NCBI GenBank assembly: GCA_903958915.1
Contig: CAJBVC010000073.1
Coordinates: 1 to 26,322 of the forward strand
Source: an uncultured beta proteobacterium
GTDB taxonomy: Bacteria; Pseudomonadota; Gammaproteobacteria; Burkholderiales; Burkholderiaceae_C
DNA: 26,322 bases
Direction: 5' to 3'
The position numbers and the translations under genes were made by a program. This document shows positions 9,226 to 16,899 of this stretch, in pieces. Position 1 is the first letter of the stretch. Every line of letters starts with the position of its first letter. Below the pieces are notes generated by a model. That model was not told where the DNA came from. It saw only the letters and a list, made by a program, of their open reading frames with translations, and ran no database searches.

Positions 9226-10575
9226 ATGAAACGACTTCACCAACTTCCCGTGCTGGCCTGCTTTCTCGCTTGCTGGGCACCATCGGTGATGGCCTGGGGA
9301 AACCACAGCTTCCCCTCGTACCGGGCTTTCGAGAAATTCCCCGAGGTTGTCAATGCGGCCCCGGTGACCGTCGAAACACTCGAGAGTTTCCTGAAGGCGG
9401 AAGAAAAGACCCTGGAAGTGCTGCTGGCCAGCCAGGAGGCGTGGGCCCAGGCCAATATCGACAAGTTTCCGGCACGCCCGGCAGCGCTTGCTTTCAAGGC
9501 CGAACCGCAGCGATCGGACGAGGCCCGGCGTCTGGCGTTTCTGATGGCGTTACGGATAGCGCCCAACGCGAAATTCGCGCTGTTTTACCAGCCTGACCCG
9601 CAGAACCCGGTGCAAACAACCAGCCTGCTGCCCCACACTGCCGTCAACACCCTGCCGGAGGTAGCCAATTCGACCTACCGCTACCTGCCCCTAAAGGCAG
9701 GAGAACAGATTGCGCCACTCTCGGTGCTGGCGTCGGCCAGCGACGAGCCAGACTATGGCATCGACATCAACCTCTGGGAGGACAGCCCCTCCGATTGGGG
9801 CAAAGTCTACGGATTCGCCCTGCAGCCCTTCGGCAACCCGGCGTTGGCGTATTCGTCACAAGCGCCTTTTCACATGGGTTTCATGCACGAGAACAAAGTG
9901 CTGTACCTGGCCGCGCCGTTTATCAAGCGTACGTTCCCATTGCTTCGGTCCCACCAGTTTTCCAGTTTGGCAGAACTGGCGTTTCGCACCGGCCATCACT
10001 ATTGGGGTTGGCGATTCACGGGGCTGGCGCTGCACTATTTGCAGGACCTCACCCAGCCCTACCACGCAAGCCTTGCCCCGGGTCACTCCATCTTCAAACT
10101 ACTGGGCGCCAACGCATTGGCGATGGCGGGAATGCCAGGCATGAAGGACAACATGGTGGTACTGCTCTCCAACCGCCATCTGGCGCTGGAGAAGTACCAG
10201 ACCGAGCTGCTACAAAGCGCGGCATTGAAGAAGCAGGAAACCGCCATCGAAAAGGCGTTGCGCAACCAGGAGCGTGACGTCTCCTACCCGGAGTGGAACG
10301 ACCGCTACGTACGCGACACCGTGTCCGCACAGTCTGCAGGTGCAGGTGAGCAGTTGGCCAAAATACTGGTCGCCTCGATGCCGGAACTCTTTGTGAACGA
10401 TCCGACATTCGACTTCGGCGTCAAGGAGTCAGGCATCACACTGGCGACCGAACTGGCCAAGCGCGATAGCCGCGACAGCGCCGCCCTGGAGGCCATCATT
10501 GCCGAGCTTCTGGGCAATTTTGGTGCCCACAGCCGCAACGCGGTTCGCGGAATCTTGCGGGCCGGAGCGATGTAA
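9226..10575 (+). CDS. Exported zinc-dependent phospholipase C / S1-P1 nuclease-like protein
   Basis: The 449-residue precursor has a signal peptide cleaved after VMA (residues 21-23), leaving tryptophan W24 as the new N-terminus. This is the hallmark of the zinc phospholipase C/P1 nuclease fold, where the terminal Trp binds zinc. Further ligands keep the spacing known from Bacillus cereus PLC: H257 in TGHHYWGW, then H270, D274 and H280 in LHYLQDLTQPYH (spacing H-x3-D-x5-H), then H318 and E322 in NRHLALEKY (H-x3-E). An Asp-rich stretch at about 173-186 may supply the remaining ligand. It probably hydrolyses a phosphodiester (phospholipid or nucleic acid) in the periplasm or outside; substrate is not readable. 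The start codon has only a weak purine-rich site upstream. It is longer than PLC (about 245 mature residues) owing to insertions before H257 and a C-terminal extension. Confidence 0.8.
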   Translation: MKRLHQLPVLACFLACWAPSVMAWGNHSFPSYRAFEKFPEVVNAAPVTVETLESFLKAEEKTLEVLLASQEAWAQANIDKFPARPAALAFKAEPQRSDEARRLAFLMALRIAPNAKFALFYQPDPQNPVQTTSLLPHTAVNTLPEVANSTYRYLPLKAGEQIAPLSVLASASDEPDYGIDINLWEDSPSDWGKVYGFALQPFGNPALAYSSQAPFHMGFMHENKVLYLAAPFIKRTFPLLRSHQFSSLAELAFRTGHHYWGWRFTGLALHYLQDLTQPYHASLAPGHSIFKLLGANALAMAGMPGMKDNMVVLLSNRHLALEKYQTELLQSAALKKQETAIEKALRNQERDVSYPEWNDRYVRDTVSAQSAGAGEQLAKILVASMPELFVNDPTFDFGVKESGITLATELAKRDSRDSAALEAIIAELLGNFGAHSRNAVRGILRAGAM

Positions 10576-10591
10576 CGATGGAGGATTAAAT

Positions 10592-11752
10592 ATGTCTCTA
10601 GCGCTTGCCAAGCATGCGTCAACAGCTATTTTATTCATAGCAGCCACGGCGCTACTCCGGCCTGCCTGCGCGCAGGAAGCCACGGCACAAACGGTGGCCC
10701 GCGGTCTGGAAAATCCATGGTCGATGGCAGTATTGCCAGATGGGCGCTTTCTCGTAACCGAGCGTCCCGGGCGGCTACGCGTGGTGGGTGCAGACGGCCA
10801 GCTCGGGACACCGGTGACAGGGTTGCCCGCCATTGCGGCTGGCGGCCAAGGCGGCCTGCTCGATGTGGTGCTCGACAGCGATTTTGCCCGCAACCGCACC
10901 CTTTACTTCTGTTTCTCGGAGCCCGCCGTATCGGGTAACGCCAACAGTACAGCCCTGGCGCGTGCGCGCTTGAGCGCTGACGATGCACGACTGGAGGACC
11001 TGAAGGTTCTGTTTAGCCAAAAACCCAAAGTCGACAGCGCCCTGCATTTTGGCTGCCGTATTGTGGAGAGCCGAACGCCTGGCGCCAATGGCCTGGCCGA
11101 TGGCAAGCTGTTTCTGACCTTGGGCGAACGTTTTTCGCGCCGCGAGGATGCCCAGACCCTGGACAACCACCACGGCAAGATCGTACGAATAAACAAGGAC
11201 GGCTCGGTCCCACCAGACAATCCGTTTGTGGGCCGGGCCGGTGCATTGCCCGAGATCTGGAGTTATGGGCACCGCAATCCGCAAGGCGCCGCACTGAGCC
11301 CCAATGGCACACTGTGGATGCACGAGCACGGCCCCCAGGGTGGCGACGAAATCAATTTGCCACGCGCCGGTGCCAACTATGGCTGGCCGGTGATCACCTA
11401 CGGCGAGAACTATGGCGGCGGCAAGATCGGCGCGGGGCTGACCCACCATGACGGCATGGTGCAGCCCCTGCACTACTGGGTGCCGTCCATTGCCACCTCG
11501 GGCATGGCCTTTTTGAGCAGCGATCGCTACGGCCGTGCCTGGGTCGGCAATCTTTTTGTGGGTTCACTCAAGTTTGGCTACCTGAACCGCATCCTGCTGT
11601 CGGAGCCGTTTGGCGGACGGGTGGTCAGCGAAAGCCGCCTGCTCGGCGAATTGAAGGAGCGCGTGCGCGACGTACGTCAGGGGCCAGATGGCCTGCTCTA
11701 CGTGCTGACAGACAGCCACGATGGCAAGCTCATTCGGCTGCTGCCACCATGA
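10592..11752 (+). CDS. PQQ-dependent sugar dehydrogenase (YliI/soluble aldose dehydrogenase type)
   Basis: This is a periplasmic six-bladed beta-propeller oxidoreductase of the glucose/sorbosone dehydrogenase family that uses PQQ to oxidise aldose sugars. ATG 10592 gives 386 residues with GGAGG 7 nt upstream and a signal peptide cleaved near ACA-Q (about 27). Family motifs: LENPWSMAVLPDGRFLVTER (about 39-58), LHFGCRIVE, SYGHRNPQGAA, HEHGPQGGDEINLP and GANYGWPVITYGENY, with the closing DVRQGPDGLLYVLTDS. A cysteine replaces the usual serine in HFGxRI, a minor oddity. It lies 16 bp after the phospholipase-like gene, so the two may be co-transcribed. PQQ biosynthesis genes are not in the window. 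Natural substrate unknown. Confidence 0.9.
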   Translation: MSLALAKHASTAILFIAATALLRPACAQEATAQTVARGLENPWSMAVLPDGRFLVTERPGRLRVVGADGQLGTPVTGLPAIAAGGQGGLLDVVLDSDFARNRTLYFCFSEPAVSGNANSTALARARLSADDARLEDLKVLFSQKPKVDSALHFGCRIVESRTPGANGLADGKLFLTLGERFSRREDAQTLDNHHGKIVRINKDGSVPPDNPFVGRAGALPEIWSYGHRNPQGAALSPNGTLWMHEHGPQGGDEINLPRAGANYGWPVITYGENYGGGKIGAGLTHHDGMVQPLHYWVPSIATSGMAFLSSDRYGRAWVGNLFVGSLKFGYLNRILLSEPFGGRVVSESRLLGELKERVRDVRQGPDGLLYVLTDSHDGKLIRLLPP

Positions 11753-11810
11753 TCGTGCGCACGCCGCGAGCGAACGGGTGGCGACTGGCGTGTTCAGCTA
11801 GGATTAGCGC

Positions 11811-12281
11811 ATGAAGAAACACATCGGATATTTGTCTCTATGGTTCTTGGGTATCGGCGCGGCGCACGCCAGTGCCGTGGTACTTCAGCAACCCTTGCCC
11901 CCATTGCCTTTGCAAGACCAGCATGCCAAGGCATGGAGCATGAGAGCGGATACGCGCCTGGTGATATTTGCAGCGGGTCGCACGCCATCGAATCTGGTGA
12001 TGGAGGTACTGGGCGAGCAGCCCAAAGGATTTCTGGATTCACGCCATGCGGTGTACGTCGCCGACATGAGTCGCATGCCAGGCATCATTGCTCGCACTTT
12101 TGCATTGCCCGCACTGCGTGAACAGCCGTTTGCAGTCGGTGTGGCCCTGGAAGAAAAGCTGTTGTCCCAGTGGCCGCGGCAGGAAGACGCCATCACCTTG
12201 ATACACCTGGAGGCCGGCAAGGTGGCACGCATAGACTACGCCCGCTCCGCCGTTGAACTGAAAGCTGCCCTGGGCTTGTGA
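11811..12281 (+). CDS. Small exported protein, thioredoxin-like fold without CXXC
   Basis: The 156-residue product has a signal peptide (MKKHIGYLSLWFLGIGAAHA, cleavage about residue 20). The mature part starts LPPLPLQDQHAKAWSM, then a beta strand TRLVIFAAG, an amphipathic helix, and strands AVYVADMS and AITLIHLEAGKV, the order expected of a thioredoxin-like domain. There is no cysteine pair, so it is not a disulfide oxidoreductase. I recall similar uncharacterised betaproteobacterial proteins but no assigned function. TAGGA lies 7 nt before the ATG. It is 58 bp after the sugar dehydrogenase gene, and its stop overlaps a GTG in GTGA that could serve as an alternative start for the next gene. 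Confidence 0.7.
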   Translation: MKKHIGYLSLWFLGIGAAHASAVVLQQPLPPLPLQDQHAKAWSMRADTRLVIFAAGRTPSNLVMEVLGEQPKGFLDSRHAVYVADMSRMPGIIARTFALPALREQPFAVGVALEEKLLSQWPRQEDAITLIHLEAGKVARIDYARSAVELKAALGL

Positions 12282-12343
12282 ACGCCGCGCACCTACACCC
12301 CCGATGCGCTAGTGTTCGAGAACCTTCAAGTAAGTCCTGCACC

Positions 12344-13240
12344 ATGAAGATCGATGAAACCATACCGTGGCGATGGCCGCAGTCATGGTGGAACCGGTCA
12401 ACCTACCGGGTTGCTGTTGTCGTTTGCGCAACGTGCTTAGCATTGCCAGTCGCTTCGCAAACAGCGGCTACTCCATCTGTGCCCGCGGCTTCGGCGGTGA
12501 GGGCGCCCATGTGTGTACACACCGTACGATGGTCATCCAATCTTGCCAAAGTTCAGCGCAATGCCGACGGCATCTCGCCCAGCCAGGATAGCGACATTGC
12601 GCAAGAGGTCTTGCGCCGCATGGGGTGCAAAGCAAAGTTTATCGACCTGCCGTGGGCACGTGCACTGGTCGAGCTCGAACTGGGACGTCTGGATGTTCTG
12701 CCAGGTGCTTTTGTTAAACCAGAGCGGCAAAAGTACGCCTACTTTTCGCGGCCCTACCTGCGCTCCACCAATATTCTGTTCATTCGTTCGACGCTGGTAG
12801 CCAAGTACCCCTTCAGGAACCTCACCGACATCATGGAGTCCGACTTCCGGCTGGGCGTGCAGATTGGAGTGTCCTACGGGCCGGCGTTCGATGCGATGCG
12901 CAAGCATCCGCAGTTCCAGGCGCGTCTGGTCGAACTCAGTGCCCGCGAAAGTGCGTGGAAGATGCTGCAACTCGGACGCATAGACGGGCTGGTCGCCGAC
13001 GCGTACATTGGAGGTACGGAATTGCGCGACCTGGGGTTTGGGGCCGTTGCGGTGCCTACCGATTTGGTGATTACCGACGAGCCCTCGACGTTTGCCCTCA
13101 GCAAGCGCAATTTGAACGAGACGTTTGTGCGGGGTTTTGATGCGGCGCTGGAGAGCATGATGTCCGATGGGACCTACAAGAAAATCCGTGAGCGCTACGA
13201 AACCTGCCAGATTTCTGCAACGAAACTCGCCTGCAAATAG
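12344..13240 (+). CDS. Solitary periplasmic solute-binding protein (SBP family 3)
   Basis: The protein is about 298 residues, with an N-terminal signal segment (STYRVAVVVCATCLALPVASQ, residues about 21-41) and a mature domain resembling amino-acid-type binding proteins of ABC systems. It has the two-lobe pattern DSDIAQEVLRRMGCKAKFIDLPWARALVELELGRLDVLPGA (about residues 83-123) and a second-lobe region LGVQIGVSYGPAFDAM. No permease or ATPase gene lies nearby, so it may serve as a sensor or a binding module rather than a transporter. The start is uncertain: ATG 12344 puts the signal peptide near the N-terminus, while GTG 12278 overlaps the previous stop by 4 bp and would add 22 residues. A hairpin follows the gene and separates it from the signalling operon. 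Confidence 0.8.
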   Translation: MKIDETIPWRWPQSWWNRSTYRVAVVVCATCLALPVASQTAATPSVPAASAVRAPMCVHTVRWSSNLAKVQRNADGISPSQDSDIAQEVLRRMGCKAKFIDLPWARALVELELGRLDVLPGAFVKPERQKYAYFSRPYLRSTNILFIRSTLVAKYPFRNLTDIMESDFRLGVQIGVSYGPAFDAMRKHPQFQARLVELSARESAWKMLQLGRIDGLVADAYIGGTELRDLGFGAVAVPTDLVITDEPSTFALSKRNLNETFVRGFDAALESMMSDGTYKKIRERYETCQISATKLACK

Positions 13241-13256
13241 ACGGATGCCTCGCCTG

Positions 13257-13288
13257 GGCATTCGGTCCAAAGGGACCTTTGGAATGCC
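13257..13288 (+). terminator. Stem-loop after the solute-binding protein gene
   Basis: An inverted repeat with TCCAAAGG (13266-13273) pairing to CCTTTGGA (13276-13283) is closed by an outer GGCAT (13257-13261) / ATGCC (13284-13288) stem with a 4-nt bulge. It lies 17 bp after the stop codon. Only two T residues follow directly (a run of seven T appears about 20 nt later), so it may be a weak intrinsic terminator or an mRNA 3'-end stabiliser. Confidence 0.5.
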
Positions 13289-13301
13289 TTGACCATGCCC
13301 G

Positions 13302-13330
13302 CTGACATTTTTTTGCGTGCAGTCTAGAAT
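13302..13330 (+). promoter_or_regulatory. Near-consensus sigma-70 promoter of the signalling operon
   Basis: CTGACA (13302-13307) and TAGAAT (13325-13330) are separated by exactly 17 bp; each matches 5 of 6 consensus bases. The predicted start is near 13337, giving a leader of about 50 nt before the receiver gene at 13389. It lies just after the stem-loop that ends the previous gene, so the five signalling genes can be transcribed as their own unit. Confidence 0.7.
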
Positions 13331-13388
13331 GCGCGTCACTACGCCGGTTCAGGCGGATCGTGCAGGCTGATAACGTGCAGGGCGATAC

Positions 13389-13853
13389 ATGAACCAGTAC
13401 AGCCAGGTCAAGATTTTGATCGTTGATGACATCGAAGACATGCGCAACATCGTGCGTCGCCTGCTCTTGGCCATGGGCTTCGGAAAAGTTCACGTCGCCC
13501 GCAATGGGCTTGAGGCGTTGAATCTCCTGCGATCGTTCCCGATTGACATTGTGGTATGCGACTGGAACATGCCCAAGATGTCCGGGCGAGAGTTGCTCGA
13601 AGCTGTGCGTGGCGACCCGAACCTCTGGCTGATTCCGTTCATCATGTTGACCGGAGAGAATTCCGAGCAGCAAGTCAAGAGCGCCGTAGCCGCAGGCGTG
13701 ACGGATTTCATCGTCAAGCCTTTCAAGGCGTCCACCCTGGAGCACCGCCTGGGTCTGATACTGAATTCAGCAACTCTGCCGGATGCGCCGGAAAGTCCTT
13801 CCACCGAGCGAAATGCTCCCTCGAATGCGCGCAATGCCAATCAATCCCAGTAA
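13389..13853 (+). CDS. CheY-like single-domain response regulator
   Basis: The 154-residue protein is a stand-alone receiver domain (about residues 5-125) with a short Ser/Asn-rich tail. The acidic pair D13-D14, the phosphoacceptor D58 in VVCDWNMPKMSG, T88 in MLTGE and K110 in IVKPF are all present, so it should be phosphorylated. The sequence VKILIVDDIEDMRNIVRRLL and DWNMP resemble CheY. There is no output domain; it presumably acts by protein contact or as a phosphate shuttle. AGGG lies 6 nt before the ATG. The gene is first in the operon and its end overlaps the start region of the following kinase, which suggests a cognate pair. Confidence 0.93.
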   Translation: MNQYSQVKILIVDDIEDMRNIVRRLLLAMGFGKVHVARNGLEALNLLRSFPIDIVVCDWNMPKMSGRELLEAVRGDPNLWLIPFIMLTGENSEQQVKSAVAAGVTDFIVKPFKASTLEHRLGLILNSATLPDAPESPSTERNAPSNARNANQSQ

Positions 13854-16494
13854 CTCATCCGTACAAACAGCTGACAGTTCCGTCAGCGAGTTGATAGAGA
13901 CGATCCGGCAGCTCAAGGCCCGTGAAAAGCAGCTTCTTGGCCTGCTGGGTTCTGCTGCCAATTCGGTTATGGGCATGGACACCGAAGGCATCGTTACCGA
14001 GTGGAACCCCGGCGCAGAAAGGATACTGGGCTGGTCCAAGCCAGAGGCGATGGGACGGCGCATGTCGGAGTTGATCATTCCCGAGCAGCTACGCGAAGCC
14101 CATGAATCCGGCATGCGCCGGTACGTCGAAACCGGACAGGCCCACGTGCTCAACCGCATTGTCCCGATGGAAGCCAGGCACAAAGACGGGCACATATTTC
14201 CGATCGAACTCATCATCTGGCAAGTCTCCACCGACCGTTGTGACGGATTTGCTGCTTCCATTCGAGACGTGTCGATTTTGCACGATAGTCAACGGGTGCT
14301 GCGCGAGTCCGAAGAGCGTTACCGCTCTGTTGTCGAGCATTTGGGCGAAGGCATGTTTGTCGCACAAAATGACCGTGTTGTGTTTTGCAATGCGCAGGCA
14401 AGCACCATATTGCGTGTGCCCAACGAGCAGTTGCTGGGTTCTGATCCCACCGAGTGGATCCACCCCGACGACCGGACCATTGTTCTGAACCTGCGCTCCC
14501 GCCTGCAGCAGGGCCTGGATACCGAGCCGCAGTATGAACTTCGGCACATCGGGCAGGACGGGACCATTGTTTGGCTCAACATCCGTCCCAAGCCTGTAGC
14601 CTGGGGTAGTGGTCAGGCGACCCTGACCTTTTTCTCGGACGTCACAGCGCAGAAGCAGATTTTGCAGGCCATGGAGCGCTCCGAGGAACGCTATCGTGCA
14701 GTCATTGAGAACGTGGACTCTGGCATGGTCGTGAACCAGGCAGACCGATTCGTTTACGCCAACCGTCGGGCCGGTGAAATCGCGCGCATGACGCAGGAAG
14801 ACATCCTGCAGGTTGGGTTCCTGCACCGCATTCACCCGCAAGACCATGCCCTCATTCTTGACCGACGTGCGCGACGACTGGCCGGGGAAGATGTCCCGAG
14901 CCGCTACGAAGTGCGGTTGCTGCACGATGATGGCAGTGTCTGCTGGATAGAGTTGGGTGTATCGGTAGTTCCATGGGATGGCCTGCCGGCAACGATCACC
15001 TTCTTTTCGGATGTCACGCAACGCCGCGCGATGACGGAAGCACTACAGCGCTCGGAGGACCGCTACCGTGCCGTGGTGGAACACAGTGGCGAGGGTATGG
15101 TGGTGGTCCACGACGGCCGCTTTGTGTTTGTCAACCGCCGGGCAGCCGAGCTGGTGCAGATGACGCCCGAAGACATGATTCGTGAGGGGTATTTACACCG
15201 GATCCATCCGGACGACAAGCAACTCGTTGACGACCGCCGCAAACGCCGACTGGCGGGCGAAACGGTTCCGAGTCGTTACGAGATTCGCATGCTTTTGCCT
15301 GGTGAAATCGTACGCTGGCTGGACATTGGTGTGACCGTCGTACCCTGGGATGGAGCTACGGCTTCACTTACCTTCTTTTCAGACATTACCGATCGCAAGA
15401 ACGCGCAAGCGGAATTGCAGCGCACCGCATCGGAACGGGAAGCCATTTTCAATAGCGCACTGGTAGGCATTGTGCTGTCGGTCCGGCGCGAGTTGCGCTG
15501 GGTCAATGACAAACTGGCAGAGATGGTCGGACTTTCGAAAGAAGAGTTGATTGGTCAGACGACCCGGGTCTTTTTCGCTTCGGAAGAAGAATGGAAAGAC
15601 GCGGTTGCCCTGCAACGCGCGTCGCTTCTGGAGACCGGCGTCTTCTCCGGTGTGCGACAGCTGCAATTGGCCAGTGGTGCATCGTTGTGGGTGCAGGTGG
15701 CCGGCCGCTGCATTCGGGACCGCGAGCCCGACGCGGGTGTCATCTGGACTTTTCTGGACATTTCGGAACGCGTTCGTGCAGAACAGAACACGCTGGCCGC
15801 ACTGGAGAAAGAACGCGAGCTCAATGAGTTGCGATCACGCTTTGTGGCCATGACCAGCCATGAGTTCCGTACGCCGCTGGCCACGATCCTTTCCTCCGCG
15901 GAACTCCTGAAGTATTACGGGGAACGCATACCTGCTGAGGAAAAGATGGAAGTGATTGAAACGATCGAGAGCAGTGTGCATCGCATGACCCGCATGCTCG
16001 ACCGCGTGCTGTTGCTGGGCAAGGCCGATGCACAGATGCTGGAATTCAATCCCCGTGAAATCGACCTGCATGCTCTTTGCTGCGAGCTGGTTGAAGAGGT
16101 CAAAACACAGTACCCCGATTCGAAGCACACCATCGTTTGCACGTTTGATGCGCACACCCGCATCGGAAAATTCGACGAGAAACTGTTGCGACACGTGTTT
16201 GGCAATTTGCTTTCCAACGCGCTCAAATACTCCCCGGATGGCGGGGAAGTCAGTTTTTCCATTGAACGTGAGAGTGGGCGCGTGGTTTTTCGGGTGCGCG
16301 ATCACGGTATCGGCATTCCGCCCGAGGAAGTACCGCATCTGTTCGAATCGTTCCATCGTGCAAGCAATGTTGGTGACATTCAGGGAACTGGTCTGGGACT
16401 CGCGATCGTCAGGAACTCCGTGCATTTGCACGGTGGAGAGATTCAAGTGAGCAGCAACATGGGTGCGGGCACCACTTTTGCCGTCACCCTATAG
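13813..16494 (+). CDS. Soluble multi-PAS sensor histidine kinase (five PAS domains)
   Basis: No membrane segment is visible, so this about 893-residue kinase should sense cytoplasmic signals. Order: PAS1 (about 40-160), PAS2 (170-277), PAS3 (293-404), PAS4 (417-528), PAS5 (537-657), then the phosphoacceptor domain with H683 in MTSHEFRTPLATILSS, and the ATPase domain with N-box NLLSNALKYSP, G1 DHGIGIPPEE and G2 GTGLGLAIV. PAS2-PAS4 are evident tandem duplications, each beginning RYR(A/S)V and ending TFFSD(V/I)T. The start is uncertain: ATGs at 13783, 13813, 13825 and 13834 are in frame, all overlapping the receiver gene. 13813 is chosen because GAGCGAA precedes it. It is followed by a receiver gene after 15 bp. 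Ligands of the PAS domains are not evident. Confidence 0.92.
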   Translation: MLPRMRAMPINPSNSSVQTADSSVSELIETIRQLKAREKQLLGLLGSAANSVMGMDTEGIVTEWNPGAERILGWSKPEAMGRRMSELIIPEQLREAHESGMRRYVETGQAHVLNRIVPMEARHKDGHIFPIELIIWQVSTDRCDGFAASIRDVSILHDSQRVLRESEERYRSVVEHLGEGMFVAQNDRVVFCNAQASTILRVPNEQLLGSDPTEWIHPDDRTIVLNLRSRLQQGLDTEPQYELRHIGQDGTIVWLNIRPKPVAWGSGQATLTFFSDVTAQKQILQAMERSEERYRAVIENVDSGMVVNQADRFVYANRRAGEIARMTQEDILQVGFLHRIHPQDHALILDRRARRLAGEDVPSRYEVRLLHDDGSVCWIELGVSVVPWDGLPATITFFSDVTQRRAMTEALQRSEDRYRAVVEHSGEGMVVVHDGRFVFVNRRAAELVQMTPEDMIREGYLHRIHPDDKQLVDDRRKRRLAGETVPSRYEIRMLLPGEIVRWLDIGVTVVPWDGATASLTFFSDITDRKNAQAELQRTASEREAIFNSALVGIVLSVRRELRWVNDKLAEMVGLSKEELIGQTTRVFFASEEEWKDAVALQRASLLETGVFSGVRQLQLASGASLWVQVAGRCIRDREPDAGVIWTFLDISERVRAEQNTLAALEKERELNELRSRFVAMTSHEFRTPLATILSSAELLKYYGERIPAEEKMEVIETIESSVHRMTRMLDRVLLLGKADAQMLEFNPREIDLHALCCELVEEVKTQYPDSKHTIVCTFDAHTRIGKFDEKLLRHVFGNLLSNALKYSPDGGEVSFSIERESGRVVFRVRDHGIGIPPEEVPHLFESFHRASNVGDIQGTGLGLAIVRNSVHLHGGEIQVSSNMGAGTTFAVTL

Positions 16495-16509
16495 GACTCA
16501 GGGGTACAC

Positions 16510-16899
16510 ATGAAACGCATTCTGGTGATCGAAGATGAAGCTCCCATTCGGGCCAACCTGATCCGGTTTCTGCGCCTGGAGGGCTTTGAAACGTTTGAGG
16601 CGCCGGATGGTGAGGCCGGGCTGGCGATGGCCATCGAAATAGAGCCCGACCTGATCTTCTGCGACGTAATGATGCCGCGAATGGACGGATTTGCGTTGCT
16701 CGATGCGATGCGCCTGGACGCGCGCGTCCGGGACATTCCGTTCTATTTTTTGTCGGCAAGCGCAGAACCTGAACGCCTGGAGCTGGCAATGGAAAAGGGC
16801 GCTCTTGGTTACCTGACCAAACCATTCAATCTCACCCAGTTACACGAAATTCTGCGCCGACAATTTCCGCTGGACGACCGTACGGGAGCCACCCAGTGA
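16510..16899 (+). CDS. Single-domain response regulator
   Basis: The 129-residue receiver has E8-D9 in VIEDEAPIR, phosphoacceptor D52 in LIFCDVMMPRMDG, S82 (LSAS) in place of the usual Thr position, and K104 in YLTKPF. It lacks any output domain. It follows the multi-PAS kinase by 15 bp, with an AGGGGT purine-rich site before the ATG, and its stop overlaps the next GTG start by 4 bp. It may act as an intermediate in a phosphorelay or as a competing phosphate sink; which kinase phosphorylates it cannot be read from the sequence. Confidence 0.93.
   Translation: MKRILVIEDEAPIRANLIRFLRLEGFETFEAPDGEAGLAMAIEIEPDLIFCDVMMPRMDGFALLDAMRLDARVRDIPFYFLSASAEPERLELAMEKGALGYLTKPFNLTQLHEILRRQFPLDDRTGATQ

Noticed and set aside
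10624..10641. AT-rich inverted repeat AGCTAT/ATAGC inside the sugar dehydrogenase signal peptide, looking like a captured intergenic repeat
   Set aside because: Arms are only 5 bp and the sequence codes for a normal signal peptide; resemblance may be chance.
12533..13339. 268-codon minus-strand open frame opposite the solute-binding protein gene
   Set aside because: Lies across a gene with clear family features on the other strand and has no motif or supported start.
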